NCBI GenBank assembly: GCA_016463265.1
Contig: JAEMRP010000007.1
Location: 1 to 17,729, forward strand
Direction: 5' to 3'
Origin: Microbacteriaceae bacterium
GTDB lineage: Bacteria > Actinomycetota > Actinomycetes > Actinomycetales > Microbacteriaceae
DNA length: 17,729 nt
A program made the position numbers and the translations under genes. The notes below the pieces were generated by a model. It did not search any database. It saw only the letters and a program-made list of their open reading frames with translations, and was not told where the DNA came from. Below are positions 1-10,261 of the stretch, in pieces (position 1 is the first letter of the stretch; every line of letters begins with the position of its first letter).

Positions 1-2034
1 GACCTCGATAAGTTGCACGTCAACGCGAAAATCAAGATTCGCGTCCCCGGTGTTGTTTTTGCCGCGGGCACCACTCCGGAAGGCTTTGCTGACGGTAAGT
101 CCTTCGACACGACTCTCGGAAAGGCAATCTTCAACAGCCTCCTTCCCGCTGATTTCCCGTACGTGACGGACGTCGCGGACAAGGGAGTCATCACCGAAAT
201 CGTCGAGGTTCTCGCCGAGAAGTACCCGAAGGTCGTCGTCGCGGCAACGCTCGACGCACTCAAGGACGCAGGATTCCACTGGGCAACTCGTTCAGGTGTC
301 ACGGTCGCACTGAGCGACGTCGTGACACCGAAAGAGAAGAAGACGATCATCGAGAAGCACGAGAAGTTGGCCGCCAAGGTCGACGGACAGTTCGAAAAGG
401 GACTCATCTCGGAACTCGAGCGCCACAAGGAACTCATTACGATTTGGACTGATGCCAACGTCGAAGTTTCGGCCGCGTTGAAGGCCGAAATGTCCAAGGG
501 TTACAACACCATCAACCGAATGGTCACCTCGGGTGCTCGTGGAAACTGGCTGCAGGTGGGAAACATCGCCGGTATGCGTGGGCTCGTTGCGAATCCGAAG
601 GGCGAAATCATCTCGACCCCGATCAAGAACTCGTACCGCGAGGGACTGTCGGTTGCCGAGTACTTTATCGCCACCCACGGTGCTCGCAAGGGACTTGCGG
701 ACACGGCACTTCGTACCGCTGACTCGGGATACCTCACCCGTCGACTCGTTGACGTTTCGCAGGATGTCATCATCCGCGAAGCGGACTGTGCCACGACCAA
801 GGGACTCCCGTTCACGATTGCGACCGACGGGGTTGCCGCTGACAACGTCGAGAACCTCGTCTTCGCTCGGACGCTCGCTGCTGACGCAGTCGACGGCAAG
901 GGCAAGGTTGTTGCTGAAGCTGGATCCGACATCGGCCGCCAGACGATCAAGGACTTCGTCGCCGCTGGTGTCACGGCGCTCCTCGTTCGCTCACCGCTGA
1001 CGTGTGAATCGACAAAGGGTGTTTGTGGCGCATGCTACGGCCGCTCGATGGCAACGGGTAAGACGGTTGACCTCGGCGAAGCAGTCGGAATCATCGCCGC
1101 TCAGTCAATCGGTGAACCCGGAACCCAGCTCACGATGCGCACCTTCCACACCGGTGGTTCGGCGTCGGCAGTGGACATCACCCAGGGTCTTCCCCGCGTG
1201 GCCGAGCTGTTCGAGGCACGTACGCCCAAGGGAGCGAGCCCCATTGCCGATGCGACTGGTCGGGTTGCGATCGACGAATCGGGGGCCCAGCGCAAGCTCA
1301 TCCTCACCCCGGACAACGGTGACGACGCGTACTCGTACACGATCCTTAAGAACGCGGTTCTTCTGGTCGAAGACGGGTCGCACGTTGAGGTCGGAACCCA
1401 GTTGTTCGTCGGAACGCTCGACCCGAAAGATGTGCTTCGAGTTCGCGGTCTGCGCGAGGTTCAGACCCACCTCGTCGAGGGCGTTCAGGGCGTGTATCTG
1501 TCGCAGGGTGTTCCCATCCACGACAAGCACATCGAGGTCATCGTTCGTCAGATGCTTCGCATGGTGTCAATCGTCGATCAGGGTGACACCGAGCTCGTAC
1601 CCGGTGAACTCATCGACAACATCCGTTTCCGAGCGATCAACCGCGACACTGTTTCGCGTGGAGCCAAGCCCGCCACCGCGCGCGCCGAACTCCTCGGAAT
1701 CACCAAGGCGTCGCTCGCAACCGAGTCGTGGCTGTCGGCCGCGTCGTTCCAAGAGACCACTCGCGTACTGACGCAGGCGGCCCTCGAGCGCAAGTCCGAC
1801 CCACTTATCGGGCTGAAGGAAAACGTCATCATCGGAAAGCTCATCCCGGCCGGAACCGGTCTCGCGAAGTACCGCGCCGTCGACATCAAGGCCAACGTGG
1901 ACGAAGCAGACCGCAAGTACCCACAGCGTCACTTCACCGCGGGTGGCTTCTCGGAAGACGCGTTCACCTACGCCGACATCGAGTCCTTCAACTCGGCGTC
2001 GTACGACGCGTCGGGTTTCCAGACCGAGTACTAA
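1..2034 (+). CDS. rpoC: DNA-directed RNA polymerase subunit beta' (C-terminal 677 residues; 5' end outside window)
   Basis: Largest catalytic subunit of RNA polymerase. The reading frame is open from base 1, so the gene enters from the left, and the N-terminal clamp and the NADFDGD active-site loop lie outside the window. Visible: the bridge helix ([19 protein letters not shown], from about base 658), the second zinc site formed by four cysteines (codons at 787, 1003, 1024 and 1033, the last three in [14 protein letters not shown]), and the trigger loop ([21 protein letters not shown], about 1096-1160). There is no large insertion in the trigger loop, as expected outside the proteobacteria. 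The C-terminus ends in a short Ser/Tyr/Phe-rich tail ([12 protein letters not shown]). A TTG at 13 could be taken for a start, but homology continues upstream of it. The rpoC to str operon order is standard in Actinobacteria. Identification is secure. Confidence 0.98.
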   Translation, partial: DLDKLHVNAKIKIRVPGVVFAAGTTPEGFADGKSFDTTLGKAIFNSLLPADFPYVTDVADKGVITEIVEVLAEKYPKVVVAATLDALKDAGFHWATRSGVTVALSDVVTPKEKKTIIEKHEKLAAKVDGQFEKGLISELERHKELITIWTDANVEVSAALKAEMSKGYNTINRMVTSGARGNWLQVGNIAGMRGLVANPKGEIISTPIKNSYREGLSVAEYFIATHGARKGLADTALRTADSGYLTRRLVDVSQDVIIREADCATTKGLPFTIATDGVAADNVENLVFARTLAADAVDGKGKVVAEAGSDIGRQTIKDFVAAGVTALLVRSPLTCESTKGVCGACYGRSMATGKTVDLGEAVGIIAAQSIGEPGTQLTMRTFHTGGSASAVDITQGLPRVAELFEARTPKGASPIADATGRVAIDESGAQRKLILTPDNGDDAYSYTILKNAVLLVEDGSHVEVGTQLFVGTLDPKDVLRVRGLREVQTHLVEGVQGVYLSQGVPIHDKHIEVIVRQMLRMVSIVDQGDTELVPGELIDNIRFRAINRDTVSRGAKPATARAELLGITKASLATESWLSAASFQETTRVLTQAALERKSDPLIGLKENVIIGKLIPAGTGLAKYRAVDIKANVDEADRKYPQRHFTAGGFSEDAFTYADIESFNSASYDASGFQTEY

Positions 2035-2044
2035 ACCTCAAGCC

Positions 2045-2088
2045 ACGTTCGGGGTGGGCTTTCGAGCCTACCCCGAACGTCGTTTCTG
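2045..2088 (+). terminator. Hairpin after rpoC, probable weak intrinsic terminator
   Basis: A 16-bp inverted repeat (left arm 2045-2060, right arm 2065-2080) with a single G-T wobble closes on a TTCG tetraloop (2061-2064). It starts 10 bases after the rpoC stop. Only a short CGTTTCT follows, so the T-run is poor. It may terminate partially or protect the 3' end of the rpoBC message. The next gene starts 23 bases after the stem, so that gene probably depends on read-through or on a promoter inside rpoC. Confidence 0.75.
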
Positions 2089-2103
2089 GGGAGGACGCCG
2101 GCG

Positions 2104-2571
2104 ATGGCGGGGCTCGACGGATACGTTCGAGCGATGCTCGACGCATTGTATATAACGTCGGTGATTGTGTGGTCAGTAGCACTCGCGCGGGTTGACTTTC
2201 GCGAACACCGGTTGCCCGACCGGCTGACTCTCCCCGCAATTCCGGTCGCACTGGGAGTTCTCGCCCTCAATCACCCGCAGAATCTGGGGTTTGCGGCAAC
2301 CGCTGCCGTGGCGGCCGTGACAGCAGGCGTCGTCGCACATCGGATCGCCGACCTGGGGCTGGGCGACGTGAAACTCGTCCCCTCGGTCGTAATCATCGTG
2401 TCAAACGCACAGAACCCCGCCGAAAACCTCGCGGAATGGTTCGTCGGAATGGTGATTCTCGGGGGAATTCACGCGGCGATCCACATCTCGATCACCCGCG
2501 ACCGTCATTCGCACATCCCGTTTGGACCGGCGATTCTCGGCGGAATGCTCGGTGTCGTCATTGCAGGTTGA
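2104..2571 (+). CDS. A24-family prepilin peptidase-like membrane protein (short CpaA/TadV type)
   Basis: A 155-residue hydrophobic protein with about five or six likely membrane segments (around residues 12-28, 42-56, 62-79, 90-103, 110-127 and 137-154). Two features match the A24 aspartyl peptidases that cleave type IV pilin and Tad/Flp prepilin leaders: VDFREHRLPDRLTLP, with a candidate catalytic Asp at 31, and GLGDVKL, with Asp at 88 in the GxGD motif. The C-terminal PFGPAI resembles the family's PFGPFL. It lacks the N-terminal methyltransferase domain and its CXXC zinc motifs, so it resembles the short CpaA/TadV form. The ATG at 2104 has GGAGGA at 2090-2095, 8 bases upstream, which supports this start. 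No pilin or secretion ATPase gene is in the window, so its substrate is unknown. Family assignment is likely and peptidase activity is inferred. Confidence 0.8.
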   Translation: MAGLDGYVRAMLDALYITSVIVWSVALARVDFREHRLPDRLTLPAIPVALGVLALNHPQNLGFAATAAVAAVTAGVVAHRIADLGLGDVKLVPSVVIIVSNAQNPAENLAEWFVGMVILGGIHAAIHISITRDRHSHIPFGPAILGGMLGVVIAG

Positions 2572-2595
2572 CCAAACCCCCAAATACGGTGTAAT
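2568..2595 (+). promoter_or_regulatory. Sigma-70-type promoter of the str operon (rpsL)
   Basis: TTGACC (2568-2573) and TGTAAT (2590-2595) each match the consensus at five of six positions and are 16 bases apart. The -35 box overlaps the TGA stop of the upstream peptidase gene. Transcription would start near 2602, leaving a leader of about 170 bases before rpsL. It is the best-matching promoter in the window and sits where the str operon should begin. Confidence 0.72.
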
Positions 2596-2601
2596 CTTGA
2601 G

Positions 2602-2773
2602 ATTTGTGTGCGTGTCATCGCGTGCGAGAAATCGTGCGGGAAAGTTACACACACAAGGACCGTTATCCGGGTTGACTGCGTGACGCAGCCGAACCGAGGT
2701 CCCCACGGCATATCGACCGCCGGTCGTTTGAGAACATCACTGTCACCGTGCAGAAAATACAAGGAGAAAAGTC
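2602..2773 (+). promoter_or_regulatory. Structured 5' leader of rpsL
   Basis: About 170 bases of non-coding leader between the predicted start of transcription and rpsL. It contains two clear hairpins. In the first, CTGCG/CGCAG (2676-2688) closes on TGA and is extended across an internal loop by GGTT/AACC (2670-2673 with 2692-2695). In the second, CGACC/GGTCG (2714-2726) closes on GCC and is followed by TTT. The rpsL Shine-Dalgarno AAGGAG is at 2761-2766. I recognise no known riboswitch or ribosomal-protein leader motif. A regulatory role is inferred. Confidence 0.45.
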
Positions 2774-3148
2774 GTGCCAACGATTCAGCAGTTGGTTCGT
2801 AAGGGACGCAGCCCCAAGGTCACCAAGACCAAGGCGCCGGCGCTCAAGTCGAACCCCCAACAGCGTGGAGTCTGCACCCGTGTGTACACCACCACCCCCA
2901 AGAAGCCGAACTCGGCTCTTCGTAAGGTCGCTCGTGTCAAGCTCTCGAACGGCGTCGAAGTGACCGCGTACATTCCGGGCGAAGGCCACAACCTCCAAGA
3001 GCACTCGATGGTGCTCGTTCGTGGCGGTCGTGTGAAAGACCTCCCCGGTGTTCGATACAAGATTGTTCGTGGCGCGCTCGACACGCAGGCGGTCAAGAAC
3101 CGCAAGCAGGCTCGTAGCCTCTACGGCGCGAAGGCGGACAAGAAGTAA
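2774..3148 (+). CDS. rpsL: 30S ribosomal protein S12 (uS12)
   Basis: S12 sits at the decoding centre of the 30S subunit and is needed for tRNA selection accuracy. The 124 residues match the family throughout: [19 protein letters not shown] (residues 39-57) and [12 protein letters not shown] (84 onward). Lys43 and Lys88 are the ancestral residues, whose replacement gives streptomycin resistance in many bacteria, so this sequence is of the sensitive type. Asp89 is the position methylthiolated in some species. The start is GTG with AAGGAG 7 bases upstream. The stop codon overlaps the rpsG start in TAATG, leaving no room for the intercistronic S7-binding site known from E. coli. First gene of the str operon. 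Confidence 0.98.
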   Translation: MPTIQQLVRKGRSPKVTKTKAPALKSNPQQRGVCTRVYTTTPKKPNSALRKVARVKLSNGVEVTAYIPGEGHNLQEHSMVLVRGGRVKDLPGVRYKIVRGALDTQAVKNRKQARSLYGAKADKK

Positions 3149-3618
3149 TGCCTCGTAAAGGACCCGCACCCAAGCGTCCCGTTGTCGCTGATCCCGTTTA
3201 CAGCTCGCCCGTAGTGTCGCAGCTCGTCAACAAAATCCTCCTCGACGGCAAGAAAGACCTCGCCCAGCGCATCGTTTATGGTGCTCTCGAAGGCGTTGCC
3301 ACCAAGTCCAGCCTGGACCCCGTCGTCGTCCTTAAGAAGGCACTCGACAATGTTCGACCGACCCTCGAGGTGCGTTCGCGCCGCGTCGGTGGATCGACGT
3401 ACCAGGTTCCGGTCGAGGTCAAGCCACACCGCGCGAACACTCTCGCGCTTCGGTGGTTGACCTCGTACGCCAAGTCGCGTCGTGAAAAGACGATGACCGA
3501 GCGCCTGCAGAACGAAATCCTCGACGCGTCCAACGGACTTGGAGCGGCTGTCAAGCGCCGTGAAGACACCCACAAGATGGCCGAGTCAAACAAGGCCTTC
3601 GCGCACTACCGCTGGTAG
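3148..3618 (+). CDS. rpsG: 30S ribosomal protein S7 (uS7)
   Basis: Primary binder of the 3' major domain of 16S rRNA; it nucleates assembly of the 30S head and lines the tRNA exit site. The 156 residues begin [18 protein letters not shown] and include the typical [28 protein letters not shown] and the C-terminal [18 protein letters not shown]. Length equals the family norm. The ATG overlaps the rpsL stop by one base (TAATG) and has only a weak purine run before it, so translation is probably coupled to rpsL. A GC hairpin follows, before fusA. Confidence 0.98.
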   Translation: MPRKGPAPKRPVVADPVYSSPVVSQLVNKILLDGKKDLAQRIVYGALEGVATKSSLDPVVVLKKALDNVRPTLEVRSRRVGGSTYQVPVEVKPHRANTLALRWLTSYAKSRREKTMTERLQNEILDASNGLGAAVKRREDTHKMAESNKAFAHYRW

Positions 3619-3624
3619 TCGCTC

Positions 3625-3648
3625 GGGGCTGGTCCCGAGACCAGCCCC
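3625..3648 (+). terminator. Hairpin between rpsG and fusA without a T-run
   Basis: A perfect 10-bp inverted repeat, GGGGCTGGTC (3625-3634) with GACCAGCCCC (3639-3648), closes on CCGA just after the rpsG stop. No T-run follows, so it is unlikely to be an efficient intrinsic terminator. It may act as an attenuator, a processing site or a 3'-end barrier that sets the relative amounts of the rpsL-rpsG and fusA messages. Confidence 0.6.
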
Positions 3649-3693
3649 TCACCCCGACCTCATTCATACAGAAACCCACACGGAGAACATCAC

Positions 3694-5808
<2,115 letters not shown>

Positions 5809-5817
5809 GCTCCTCGC

Positions 5818-5847
5818 GTGACGACATCCGTCGAGACGCGATAAAAT
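5818..5847 (+). promoter_or_regulatory. Possible separate promoter of tuf
   Basis: An AT-rich island in the fusA-tuf gap contains TAAAAT (5842-5847), five of six against the -10 consensus. GTGACG (5818-5823), four of six for -35, lies 18 bases upstream. The leader would be about 70 bases and includes a small CCGGA/TCCGG hairpin (5882-5894). EF-Tu is needed in excess over ribosomes, and an extra tuf promoter would fit. The -35 match is weak. Confidence 0.42.
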
Positions 5848-5924
5848 AAAAACTTCATATCCCATTTACACAATCGTTTGTCCGGAAAGTCCGGGTAAAT
5901 CACCGAACGTCCTAGGAGGACCCC

Positions 5925-7118
5925 GTGGCTAAGGCCAAGTTCGAGCGGAGCAAACCGCACGTCAACATCGGAACGATTGGTCACGTCGACCACGGCAAGA
6001 CCACTCTGACCGCAGCAATCTCGAAGGTTCTTGCAGAAAAGTACCCTTCGTCCGTCAACGTCGTCCGCGACTTCTCGTCGATTGACTCCGCTCCCGAAGA
6101 GCGCCAGCGCGGTATCACCATCAACATCTCGCACGTTGAGTACGAGACCCCCAAGCGTCACTACGCTCACGTTGATGCACCCGGCCACGCTGACTACATC
6201 AAGAACATGATCACCGGAGCTGCCCAGATGGACGGTGCAATCCTCGTGGTTGCCGCCACTGACGGCCCCATGGCTCAGACCCGTGAGCACGTTCTTCTCG
6301 CGAAGCAGGTTGGTGTTCCTTACCTCCTCGTCGCACTCAACAAGTCCGACATGGTCGACGACGAGGAAATCCTCGAACTCGTCGAGGTCGAGGTCCGCGA
6401 GCTTCTCTCGGCCCAGGGCTTCGATGGCGACAACGCACCTGTTGTTCGCGTTTCGGGCCTCAAGGCTCTCGAAGGCGACCCGAAGTGGACCGAATCCATC
6501 GTTGAACTGATGGAAGCTGTCGACAACTCTGTTCCGGACCCGATCCGCGACAAGGACAAGCCCTTCCTCATGCCCATCGAGGACGTCTTCACGATCACTG
6601 GTCGTGGAACCGTTGTCACGGGCCGCGCCGAGCGCGGAACCCTTGGTATCAACTCGGAAGTTGAAATCGTTGGCATTCGCCCGACGCAGAAGACGACCGT
6701 TACCGGTATCGAGATGTTCCACAAGCAGCTCGACGAGGCATGGGCCGGAGAAAACTGTGGTCTTCTCCTCCGTGGAACCAAGCGTGAAGATGTTGAGCGT
6801 GGCCAGGTTGTTGTCAAGCCCGGTTCGATCACCCCTCACACCGAGTTCGATGGAACCGCCTACATCCTCTCCAAGGAAGAGGGCGGACGCCACAACCCGT
6901 TCTTCACCAACTACCGTCCCCAGTTCTACTTCCGCACGACTGACGTCACTGGCGTCATCGAGCTTCCTGCTGGTACCGAAATGGTTATGCCCGGTGACAC
7001 CACCGACATGGCCGTTACGCTCATCCAGCCGATCGCTATGGAAGAGGGCCTCGGCTTCGCAATCCGTGAGGGTGGCCGCACCGTCGGCGCCGGCACGGTG
7101 ACCAAGGTCAAGAAGTAG
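5925..7118 (+). CDS. tuf: Elongation factor Tu
   Basis: GTPase that delivers aminoacyl-tRNA to the ribosomal A site. The 397 residues carry GHVDHGKT (19-26), RGITI (62-66), DAPGHADY (84-91, catalytic His88) and NKSD (139-142), followed by the two beta-barrel domains, including [14 protein letters not shown] and the C-terminal [18 protein letters not shown]. The G3 motif reads DAPGH instead of the more common DCPGH; as I recall, Ala here is frequent in Micrococcales, so this is a lineage mark and not damage. The start is GTG with AGGAGG (5914-5919) 5 bases upstream. The gene ends the str operon at a strong terminator. It may also be transcribed from the possible promoter just upstream. Confidence 0.98.
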   Translation: MAKAKFERSKPHVNIGTIGHVDHGKTTLTAAISKVLAEKYPSSVNVVRDFSSIDSAPEERQRGITINISHVEYETPKRHYAHVDAPGHADYIKNMITGAAQMDGAILVVAATDGPMAQTREHVLLAKQVGVPYLLVALNKSDMVDDEEILELVEVEVRELLSAQGFDGDNAPVVRVSGLKALEGDPKWTESIVELMEAVDNSVPDPIRDKDKPFLMPIEDVFTITGRGTVVTGRAERGTLGINSEVEIVGIRPTQKTTVTGIEMFHKQLDEAWAGENCGLLLRGTKREDVERGQVVVKPGSITPHTEFDGTAYILSKEEGGRHNPFFTNYRPQFYFRTTDVTGVIELPAGTEMVMPGDTTDMAVTLIQPIAMEEGLGFAIREGGRTVGAGTVTKVKK

Positions 7119-7138
7119 TCTCGACTACTCCTTTCGTT

Positions 7139-7172
7139 GGGGTCCAGCCTTCGGGCTGGGCCCCTTCTTTTT
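7139..7172 (+). terminator. Strong intrinsic terminator of the str operon
   Basis: GGGGTCCAGCC (7139-7149) pairs with GGCTGGGCCCC (7154-7164), 11 bp with one G-T wobble, on a TTCG tetraloop, followed directly by TTCTTTTT (7165-7172). It lies 20 bases after the tuf stop and separates the str operon from the S10 operon. Confidence 0.92.
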
Positions 7173-7237
7173 GTCGGATTGGCCGAGTTCGAGCAGCGTC
7201 GAGTTTTCGACACGCCCGAGTTGCACAAATGTCGGGG

Positions 7238-7265
7238 TTGTGAGAGAGTAGGAAAGTTGTATACG
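7238..7265 (+). promoter_or_regulatory. Candidate promoter of the S10-spc gene cluster
   Basis: TTGTGA (7238-7243) and TATACG (7260-7265), each four of six against sigma-70 consensus, are 16 bases apart in the gap after the str terminator. A promoter must lie in this gap if the terminator works, because over 20 tightly packed genes follow. These boxes are only modest, and TTGCAC (7221-7226) is another possible -35. Confidence 0.4.
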
Positions 7266-7271
7266 CGGCAC

Positions 7272-7469
7272 TTTGTTGTGTCGCTCACTGTCCGGAAGTG
7301 ATCAGGCCGCGGTTTCCCGCATTTACCTGGTCCGCCGACAGACAACATGGCTTACCGCTCGCGTGGTTTCCACGTGTGCCGGATGGGCTAGTTGATAGAA
7401 GAACAGTGGTGCGCAAGCACAAAGTGCTCACGGACAACCTTGTCGGTGAAATGAAAGAAAGAGTGGATC
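7272..7469 (+). promoter_or_regulatory. Structured 5' leader of the S10 operon
   Basis: About 200 bases with no convincing gene. It holds a run of small perfect hairpins: TCACT/AGTGA (7285-7301), GCGG/CCGC (7309-7320), CGTGG/CCACG (7362-7374), and then two that share bases: GTGC/GCAC on a GCAA tetraloop (7409-7420) and AGCAC/GTGCT on AAA (7416-7428). GACA/TGTC (7433-7444) follows close to the start of rpsJ. In E. coli the S10 leader binds L4 for feedback control; nothing here is recognisably that element, but position, length and structure suggest an analogous control region. The rpsJ Shine-Dalgarno is weak (purine-rich AAAGAAAGAG at 7455-7463 region). Confidence 0.5.
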
Positions 7470-7778
7470 ATGGCGGGACAAAAAATCCGCATCCGGTTGA
7501 AGTCTTACGACCACGCCGGAATCGACGCCTCGGCGCGAAAGATCGTGGAAACGGTTACCCGTGCGGGTGCGACCGTCGTCGGCCCCGTGCCGCTTCCGAC
7601 CGAGAAGGACGTCATTGCTGTCATCCGCTCGCCTCACAAGTACAAGGACAGCCGCGAGCACTTTGAGAAGCGCACCCACAAGCGTCTTATCGACATCATT
7701 GACCCGACTCCGAAGGCGGTCGACTCGCTCATGCGTCTCGACCTGCCCGAAGACGTTTCCATCGAAATCAAGCTTTAA
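7470..7778 (+). CDS. rpsJ: 30S ribosomal protein S10 (uS10, NusE)
   Basis: A protein of the 30S head that also acts as NusE, bridging RNA polymerase via NusG or NusB in antitermination and transcription-translation coupling. The 102 residues match the family along their length: [29 protein letters not shown], then [11 protein letters not shown], the [24 protein letters not shown] segment that carries the rRNA-inserting loop, and [12 protein letters not shown] at the end. It is the first gene of the long S10 cluster and follows a leader of about 200 bases. Its stop codon overlaps the AAGGA used by rplC. The start context is purine-rich but without a strong Shine-Dalgarno. Confidence 0.98.
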   Translation: MAGQKIRIRLKSYDHAGIDASARKIVETVTRAGATVVGPVPLPTEKDVIAVIRSPHKYKDSREHFEKRTHKRLIDIIDPTPKAVDSLMRLDLPEDVSIEIKL

Positions 7779-7787
7779 GGACACCCG

Positions 7788-8438
7788 ATGACTAAGGCTA
7801 AGAACACGAAGGGTCTTTTGGGCATCAAGCTCGGAATGACCCAGGCCTGGGACGAGAACAACAAGTTTGTTCCCGTCACAGTTGTTGCGGTGAGCCCGAA
7901 CGTGGTCACGCAGCTTCGCACCGAAGAAATCGACGGTTACGTGGCGGTACAGATCGCCTCTGGTGCCATCGACCCCCGCAAGGTCACCAAGCCTCTCGCG
8001 GGACACTTTGAGAAGGCGGGCGTTACGCCTCGCCGTCACGTCGCCGAAATCCGCACGCCGGATGCTGCGACCTACAACCTCGGACAGGAACTGACCGTTG
8101 ACCTTTTCGCCGCAGGCGAGGGTGTCGACGTCGTCGGAACGTCCAAGGGCAAGGGTTTCGCCGGTGTTATGAAGCGACACAACTTCAAGGGTGTTTCCGC
8201 ATCGCACGGTTCGCACCGTAACCACCGCAAGCCCGGTTCCATCGGCGCTTCATCGACTCCGTCGCGCGTCTTCAAGGGCATGCGCATGGCCGGTCGTATG
8301 GGTTTCGATCGCGTTACCGTCCTCAACCTCAAGGTTCACGCAGTTGATTCCGAGCGTGGACTTCTCCTCATCAAGGGCGCGGTCCCCGGTCCCGCCGGTC
8401 GCCTCGTCTTCGTTCGCAACGCAGTGAAGGGAGCCTAA
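7788..8438 (+). CDS. rplC: 50S ribosomal protein L3 (uL3)
   Basis: An early-assembling 50S protein whose long loop reaches the peptidyl transferase centre. The 216 residues begin [33 protein letters not shown] and include [21 protein letters not shown] and the conserved loop [31 protein letters not shown], the part nearest the active site. The C-terminus [22 protein letters not shown] is typical. The ATG is 9 bases after rpsJ, with AAGGA (7777-7781) overlapping the rpsJ stop. Length is normal for Actinobacteria. Confidence 0.98.
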   Translation: MTKAKNTKGLLGIKLGMTQAWDENNKFVPVTVVAVSPNVVTQLRTEEIDGYVAVQIASGAIDPRKVTKPLAGHFEKAGVTPRRHVAEIRTPDAATYNLGQELTVDLFAAGEGVDVVGTSKGKGFAGVMKRHNFKGVSASHGSHRNHRKPGSIGASSTPSRVFKGMRMAGRMGFDRVTVLNLKVHAVDSERGLLLIKGAVPGPAGRLVFVRNAVKGA

Positions 8439-8443
8439 AGACC

Positions 8444-9088
8444 ATGTCTCAGGTATCCGTCGTTGACGCAGCTGGTAAGAAGACCGGCACAGTAGAGCTT
8501 CCCGGCTCGGTGTTTGATGTTGTGGCCAACGTGCCGCTCATCCACCAGGTTGTTGTTGCTCAGCTTGCTGCCGCTCGCCAGGGCACACACAAGGTCAAGA
8601 ACCGCGGAGAAGTTTCCGGTTCGGGCCGCAAGCCGTTCAAGCAGAAGGGAACCGGTCGCGCCCGTCAGGGTTCCGTCCGTATGCCCCAGCACCGCGGTGG
8701 TGGAATCGTCCACGGACCGACTCCTCGTGACTACTCGCAGCGCACTCCCAAAAAGATGATCCACCTCGCGTTGCTCGGTGCCATCTCGGATCGCGCACGC
8801 GCGGGCCGCGTTCACGTGGTCACCTCGTTCGTTCCCGGTGACGCGCCTTCGACCAAGACCGCCTCGAAGCTCGTCGCTGACCTGACGACTGGACCCAACA
8901 TCCTTATCGTTGTGGCCACGACGGACACGGTGACGGAAAAGAGTGTTCGTAATCTCATCGGTATCCACACGATCACTCCGGGTCAGCTCAACGCGTACGA
9001 CGTTTTGCACGCGGACGACATCATCTTCACGCAGGCCGCCTACGACACGTTCGTTGCCGCCAAGATCGAGAAAGAGGTCTCCGCATGA
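8444..9088 (+). CDS. rplD: 50S ribosomal protein L4 (uL4)
   Basis: A 50S protein with an extended loop at the constriction of the exit tunnel, where macrolides bind nearby. In E. coli it also represses its own operon by binding the S10 leader, so the structured leader before rpsJ here makes autoregulation an open question. The 214 residues include the loop [40 protein letters not shown]. The C-terminal half is more variable ([33 protein letters not shown]), as usual for the family. It starts at ATG 5 bases after rplC, with AAGGGAG (8427-8433) inside rplC. Its TGA overlaps the rplW start as ATGA. Confidence 0.97.
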   Translation: MSQVSVVDAAGKKTGTVELPGSVFDVVANVPLIHQVVVAQLAAARQGTHKVKNRGEVSGSGRKPFKQKGTGRARQGSVRMPQHRGGGIVHGPTPRDYSQRTPKKMIHLALLGAISDRARAGRVHVVTSFVPGDAPSTKTASKLVADLTTGPNILIVVATTDTVTEKSVRNLIGIHTITPGQLNAYDVLHADDIIFTQAAYDTFVAAKIEKEVSA

Positions 9089-9396
9089 GCGTCCTCTCTG
9101 CAGCCCAAAACAAAGACCCGCGCGACATCATCATCTCGCCGGTCGTGAGCGAGAAGTCCTACGGACTCATCGACGAGGGAAAGTACACCTTCGTTGTCGC
9201 TCCTGACGCCAACAAGACCGAAATCAAGCTCGCTATCGAAAAAATCTTCGGTGTCAAGGTTGCCTCGGTCAACACCCTCAACCGCACGGGTAAGACCCGC
9301 CGCACGAAGTTTGGCATGGGAAAGCGCAAGGACACCAAGCGCGCCATCGTCAGCCTCAAGTCGGGCACCATCGACATCTTCACGGCTGTCGGATAG
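9085..9396 (+). CDS. rplW: 50S ribosomal protein L23 (uL23)
   Basis: A protein at the rim of the exit tunnel, the main docking point for trigger factor and SRP. The 103 residues have the family pattern: [81 protein letters not shown]. The start ATG overlaps the rplD stop by 4 bases (ATGA), so translation is probably coupled. A GAGAAAGAGG purine stretch lies upstream inside rplD. Length and sequence are ordinary. Confidence 0.97.
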   Translation: MSVLSAAQNKDPRDIIISPVVSEKSYGLIDEGKYTFVVAPDANKTEIKLAIEKIFGVKVASVNTLNRTGKTRRTKFGMGKRKDTKRAIVSLKSGTIDIFTAVG

Positions 9397-9412
9397 GGAA
9401 AAGGACCAGAAC

Positions 9413-10249
9413 ATGGCTATTCGCAAATACAAGCCCACTACCCCCGGACGTCGTGGTTCGTCGGTGTCGGACTTCGCCGAGATCACGCGCTCGACCCCCG
9501 AGAAGTCGCTGCTTCAGCCGCTTCCCAAGACCGGTGGTCGTAACAACGCTGGACGCATCACCACTCGCCACATCGGTGGTGGACACAAGCGTCAGTACCG
9601 TCTCATCGACTTCCGCCGCAACGACAAGGATGGCGTGAACGCCAAGGTCGCTCACATCGAGTACGACCCCAACCGCACCGCACGCATTGCTCTCCTCCAC
9701 TTTGTTGATGGCACCAAGCGCTACATCCTCGCTCCGAACAAGCTCAGCCAGGGCGACATCATTGAGTCGGGTCCGTCGGCTGACATCAAGCCCGGAAACA
9801 ACCTTCCTCTGCGCAACATCCCGGTCGGAACCGTGATCCACGCGATCGAGCTCCGTCCCGGTGGTGGCGCGAAGATGGCACGTTCGGCTGGCGCTTCGGT
9901 GCGTCTCGTCGCCAAGGACGGCCCCTATGCTCAGCTGCGTTTGCCCTCGGGTGAAATCCGCAACGTCGACGCGCGCTGTCGCGCAACCGTCGGTGAGGTC
10001 GGAAACGCCGAACAGTCGAACATCAACTGGGGTAAGGCCGGCCGTATGCGTTGGAAGGGCGTTCGCCCGACCGTTCGTGGAGTTGCGATGAACCCCGTTG
10101 ACCACCCGCACGGTGGTGGTGAGGGTAAGACCTCTGGTGGTCGTCACCCCGTCAGCCCGTGGGGTCAGTCCGAAGGACGCACGCGTCGTCCGAAGAAGGA
10201 AAGCAACAAGCTCATTGTCCGTCGCCGCACTGTCGGTAAGAAGCGTTAG
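9413..10249 (+). CDS. rplB: 50S ribosomal protein L2 (uL2)
   Basis: A highly conserved 50S protein needed for subunit joining and peptidyl transferase activity. The 278 residues begin [21 protein letters not shown]. They contain the OB and SH3-like RNA-binding folds and the motif [12 protein letters not shown] (227-238); His231 corresponds to the functionally important His229 of E. coli. The frame is also open upstream from 9194, but that part overlaps rplW in another frame and has no homology. ATG 9413 has AAGGA (9401-9405) 7 bases away and gives the canonical N-terminus, so this start is firm. Confidence 0.98.
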   Translation: MAIRKYKPTTPGRRGSSVSDFAEITRSTPEKSLLQPLPKTGGRNNAGRITTRHIGGGHKRQYRLIDFRRNDKDGVNAKVAHIEYDPNRTARIALLHFVDGTKRYILAPNKLSQGDIIESGPSADIKPGNNLPLRNIPVGTVIHAIELRPGGGAKMARSAGASVRLVAKDGPYAQLRLPSGEIRNVDARCRATVGEVGNAEQSNINWGKAGRMRWKGVRPTVRGVAMNPVDHPHGGGEGKTSGGRHPVSPWGQSEGRTRRPKKESNKLIVRRRTVGKKR

Positions 10250-10261
10250 TAGGAGCCCGGA

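Noticed and set aside
2608..2802. Possible small gene (64 codons) in the rpsL leader
   Set aside because: It runs into rpsL in another frame, lacks a ribosome-binding site and has no family; it is probably chance.
5925..7118. Ala85 in the EF-Tu DAPGH motif as a damaged GTPase site
   Set aside because: His88 and all other GTPase motifs are intact, and Ala at this place is, from memory, normal in related Actinobacteria.
7298..7666. Open frame of 122 codons across the rpsJ leader and into rpsJ
   Set aside because: It overlaps rpsJ in another frame, has no Shine-Dalgarno and no recognisable sequence; the leader's hairpins explain the region better.
9194..9412. Longer start for rplB, adding 73 residues
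   Set aside because: The added part overlaps rplW out of frame and is not homologous; ATG 9413 has its own AAGGA and gives the standard L2 N-terminus.
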